Assembly: GCA_947631675.1 (NCBI GenBank)
Contig: CANRMG010000019.1
Location: forward strand, 1-17,531
From: an uncultured Oscillospiraceae bacterium
Lineage (GTDB): Bacteria; Bacillota_A; Clostridia; Oscillospirales; Oscillospiraceae
Length of the DNA: 17,531 nucleotides
Direction of reading: 5' to 3'
In this document: positions 15,273-17,531 of the stretch, piece after piece
Position numbering within the stretch: position 1 is the first letter of the stretch
How the letters are laid out: every line of letters begins with the position of its first letter
Notes under the pieces: generated by a model
Seen by the model: the letters and a program-made list of their open reading frames with translations, nothing else
What the model was told of the DNA's origin: nothing
The model's database searches: none
Translations under genes and position numbers: made by a program

Positions 15273-16637
15273 ATGGATACATACGATCTCATCGTCATCG
15301 GCGGCGGCCCCGGCGGATACCTGTGCGCCGAGCGGGCGGCCCAGGGCGGCATGAAGGTGGCCCTTATGGAGGGCACCCACCTGGGCGGCACCTGCCTGAA
15401 CGAGGGGTGCATCCCCACCAAGACCCTGCTCTATTCCGCAAAGCTATACCGCCACGCCACGGAGAGCGCCGCCTTCGGCGTGACGGTGGGCGAGCCCGCC
15501 TTCGACCACGCCAAGGTCATCGAGCGCAAGGCCAAGGTCATCCAGAGCCTGGTGGGCGGCGTGGCCCAGACCATGAAGGCCAACAAGGTCACCGTCATCA
15601 GCGCCAACGCCAGGATCAAGGGCCGGGGCGGCGACGGCTTCATCGTGACCGCGGAGGGCCAGGACTACGCCTGCGCCCGTCTGGTGATCGCCACCGGCTC
15701 GGAGACGGCCATCCCCCCCATCCCCGGCCTGCGGGAGGCCCTCAACACCGGCTTTGCCGTGACCAACCGGGAGCTTTTGTCCTGCAAGGACCTGCCCGAG
15801 GAGCTGGCGGTCATCGGCGGCGGCGTCATCGGGCTGGAGATGGCCTGCTACTTCGCCTCCGTGGGCAGCCACGTGACGGTGATAGAGGCCCTGCCGAAGA
15901 TCGGCGGCCCCATAGACCCGGAGATGTGCCGCATCATCATGGGCGCGTACAAGGACACCATGGACTTCAAGCTGTCCTGCCCGGTGAAGGAGCTGACGGC
16001 GGACGGCGTGGTCTATGAGGAGGACGGCCAGCGGAAGGAACTGAAGTGCGACATGGTGCTGGTGAGCGTAGGCCGTCGGCCCTTTACCGCAAATTTGGGT
16101 CTGGAGAGCCTGGGCATCGAAATGGACCGCTCCGCCATCGTCACGGACCGGCACATGTGCACCAACGTGGCCGGCGTGTACGCCGTGGGCGACTGCAACG
16201 GCAAGGCCATGCTGGCCCACACCGCCTACCGTGAGGCGGAGGTGGCCGTGAACCACATGCTGGGCATGGCCGACGAGATGCGCTACAACGTGGTGCCCAC
16301 GGTGCTGTACACCGACCCGGAGGTGGCGGACGTGGGCGAGACGAAGGAGAGCGCCGAGGCCCAGGGCCTGCACGTCAAGCAGATCAAGCTGCCTATGAAC
16401 TACGCCGGCCGCTACCAGGCGGAGAACGAGAAGGGCAAGGGCTTCATCAAGCTCATCGTGGACCTGGACACCCACCGGGTGCTGGGCTGCCACATGATCG
16501 GCAGCTACGCCTCCGAGCTCATCCTGCCCGCCGCTATGATGGTGGATACGGAGCTGCCCGTGGAGCGGCTGCAAAAGCTCGTATTCCCCCACCCGTCCGT
16601 AGGCGAGATCATACGTGAAGCGCTGTTTCAGCTTTAA
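15273..16637 (+). CDS. Dihydrolipoyl dehydrogenase (E3)
   Basis: A 454-residue FAD-dependent disulfide oxidoreductase that re-oxidises the lipoyl group with NAD. It has the FAD motif [10 protein letters not shown] (8-17), the redox pair C41/C46 in [13 protein letters not shown], the NAD-fold motif [12 protein letters not shown], the second FAD motif VYAVGDCNG and the C-terminal catalytic FPHPSVGEI with H440 and E445. There is no N-terminal lipoyl domain. The HPSVGE form differs slightly from the common HPTxSE but keeps the His-Glu pair. It is coupled tightly to E2 upstream (GGGAGG in the gap) and E1 downstream, whose binding site overlaps its TAA. It could in principle also serve other lipoyl systems in the cell. 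Confidence 0.94.
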   Translation: MDTYDLIVIGGGPGGYLCAERAAQGGMKVALMEGTHLGGTCLNEGCIPTKTLLYSAKLYRHATESAAFGVTVGEPAFDHAKVIERKAKVIQSLVGGVAQTMKANKVTVISANARIKGRGGDGFIVTAEGQDYACARLVIATGSETAIPPIPGLREALNTGFAVTNRELLSCKDLPEELAVIGGGVIGLEMACYFASVGSHVTVIEALPKIGGPIDPEMCRIIMGAYKDTMDFKLSCPVKELTADGVVYEEDGQRKELKCDMVLVSVGRRPFTANLGLESLGIEMDRSAIVTDRHMCTNVAGVYAVGDCNGKAMLAHTAYREAEVAVNHMLGMADEMRYNVVPTVLYTDPEVADVGETKESAEAQGLHVKQIKLPMNYAGRYQAENEKGKGFIKLIVDLDTHRVLGCHMIGSYASELILPAAMMVDTELPVERLQKLVFPHPSVGEIIREALFQL

Positions 16638-16651
16638 AGGAGGGCATCGAT

Positions 16652-17531
16652 ATGCCGAAAAGTTTATTTGTCGATCCTGTGGAGCTCCGTGCTCCGGCAA
16701 CCATCCACTTTGACGACATCCCCGTCAACGCCTATAACACCCCCATCGCCGCCGAGCGGGAGAAGCTGGGCGACGAGGCCCTGATCCGCATCTGGCGGGA
16801 CATCACCATCCTGCGGGAATTTGAATCCATGCTCAGCCAGATCAAGACCCAGGGCGCCTATAACGGCATCGAGACCTCCTACCCCGGCCCGGCGCACCTG
16901 TCCCTGGGCCAGGAGGCTGCCGCCGTGGGCCAGGCCTTCCTGCTGGGCCAGCACGACTTCACCTTCGGCAGCCACCGCAGCCACAGCGAGATCCTGGCCA
17001 AGAGCCTCAGCTGCATCCAGAAGCTGGACGACCAGACCCTCCTGGACATCATGGAGAACTTTCTGGGCGGTCACACCCTGCGGGCCGTGGAAAAGCTGGG
17101 TGGAAAGATGGGCCCGGCCAAAGACGTGAAGGAGCTGGCCATCCGGTTCGTGGTGTACGGCGCCCTCAGCGAGATACTGGCCCGGGAAAACGGCTTCCAC
17201 AAGGGCATGGGCGGGTCCATGCACGCCTTCTTCCTCCCCTTTGGCGTCTACCCCAACAACGCCATCGTGGGCGGCAGCGGCACCATCGCCACCGGCGCGG
17301 CCCTGTTCAAGAAGATCAACCACAAGGACGGCATCGTGGTCTGCAATATCGGCGACGGCGCGCTGGGCCGGGGCCCCGTGTGGGAGGCCATGAACTTCGC
17401 CGCCATGGACCAGTTCCGCACCCTCTGGGAGAGCGGCCGGGATCAGGGCATGCCCATCCTGTACAACATCTTCAACAACTCCTACGGCATGGGCGGCCAG
17501 ACCCGGGGCGAGACCATGGCCTATGACATGC
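16652..17531 (+). CDS. TPP-dependent dehydrogenase E1 component, 3' part outside the window
   Basis: The first 293 residues of an E1 (alpha-type region) that decarboxylates or cleaves a keto substrate and acylates the E2 lipoate. The TPP-magnesium motif is [15 protein letters not shown] (from residue 234), closing with N276 in [11 protein letters not shown]. Other E1-alpha blocks are [11 protein letters not shown] (79-89), [13 protein letters not shown] and KGMGGSMH (184-191). Compared with human E1-alpha, about 45 extra residues lie between the last two blocks (about 118-182), and about 10 more inside the TPP motif (255-267). These are features of a divergent E1 group. Whether a beta-like half is fused cannot be seen. 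The start follows AAAGGAGGG by 7 bases. The substrate may be pyruvate, another 2-oxoacid or an acyloin such as acetoin. Confidence 0.88.
   Translation, partial: MPKSLFVDPVELRAPATIHFDDIPVNAYNTPIAAEREKLGDEALIRIWRDITILREFESMLSQIKTQGAYNGIETSYPGPAHLSLGQEAAAVGQAFLLGQHDFTFGSHRSHSEILAKSLSCIQKLDDQTLLDIMENFLGGHTLRAVEKLGGKMGPAKDVKELAIRFVVYGALSEILARENGFHKGMGGSMHAFFLPFGVYPNNAIVGGSGTIATGAALFKKINHKDGIVVCNIGDGALGRGPVWEAMNFAAMDQFRTLWESGRDQGMPILYNIFNNSYGMGGQTRGETMAYDM

Noticed and set aside
1..17531. CRISPR arrays, tRNA/rRNA genes, insertion sequences, phage genes
   Set aside because: No spaced direct repeats, cloverleaf sequences, transposase or integrase motifs were seen; the window is a compact metabolic locus.

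Overview
The window is about 17.5 kb of GC-rich, densely packed bacterial DNA with strong AGGAGG-type ribosome binding sites. It looks like a carbohydrate-use locus of a low-oxygen Firmicute, most likely a gut Oscillospiraceae-type clostridium. That placement is inferred from base composition, the RbsABC/FGGY/DeoR/LacI gene style and the signal-peptide style; no rRNA or other taxonomic marker is present.

Layout. On the minus strand, reading leftwards from about 2.7 kb, are a LacI-family regulator (1641-2630) and then L-fucose isomerase (1-1560, C-terminus cut off by the window edge). A 269-bp AT-rich divergent control region (2631-2899) carries back-to-back sigma70-type promoters and two copies of one operator-like motif, one in each transcript leader. 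Everything to the right is on the plus strand: a ribose/galactose-type sugar ABC importer (ATPase 2900-4408, permease 4405-5409, secreted binding protein 5485-6441); a structured intergenic block; a rhamnulokinase/fuculokinase-type FGGY kinase (6589-8064); an SDR dehydrogenase split by an in-frame TAG (8088-8966); a PHP-domain protein (8972-10147); an L-sorbose-1-phosphate-reductase (SorE)-like zinc dehydrogenase (10161-11420); and a second, clostridial-type FGGY kinase (11497-13071). A second AT-rich promoter with a 23-bp palindrome over its -10 box then starts a DeoR-family regulator (13211-13999), followed by three subunits of a 2-oxoacid/acetoin dehydrogenase complex in the order E2 (14013-15260), E3 (15273-16637), E1 (16652 to the window end).

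How they may work together. Isomerase, importer and RhaB-type kinase fit L-fucose (or D-arabinose) uptake and conversion to a ketose 1-phosphate. No fuculose-1-phosphate aldolase is visible. Instead there is a reductase/dehydrogenase pair resembling SorE/SorD, plus a TPP-lipoyl-FAD dehydrogenase complex. A testable inference is that the ketose 1-phosphate is reduced and re-oxidised at the other end to a 1-deoxyketose 6-phosphate. That compound is an acyloin like acetoin, and the complex could cleave it to acetyl-CoA plus a tetrose phosphate. This is hypothesis, not demonstrated by the sequence, and the stop codon inside the SDR may mean the route is broken, or depends on read-through, in this strain.
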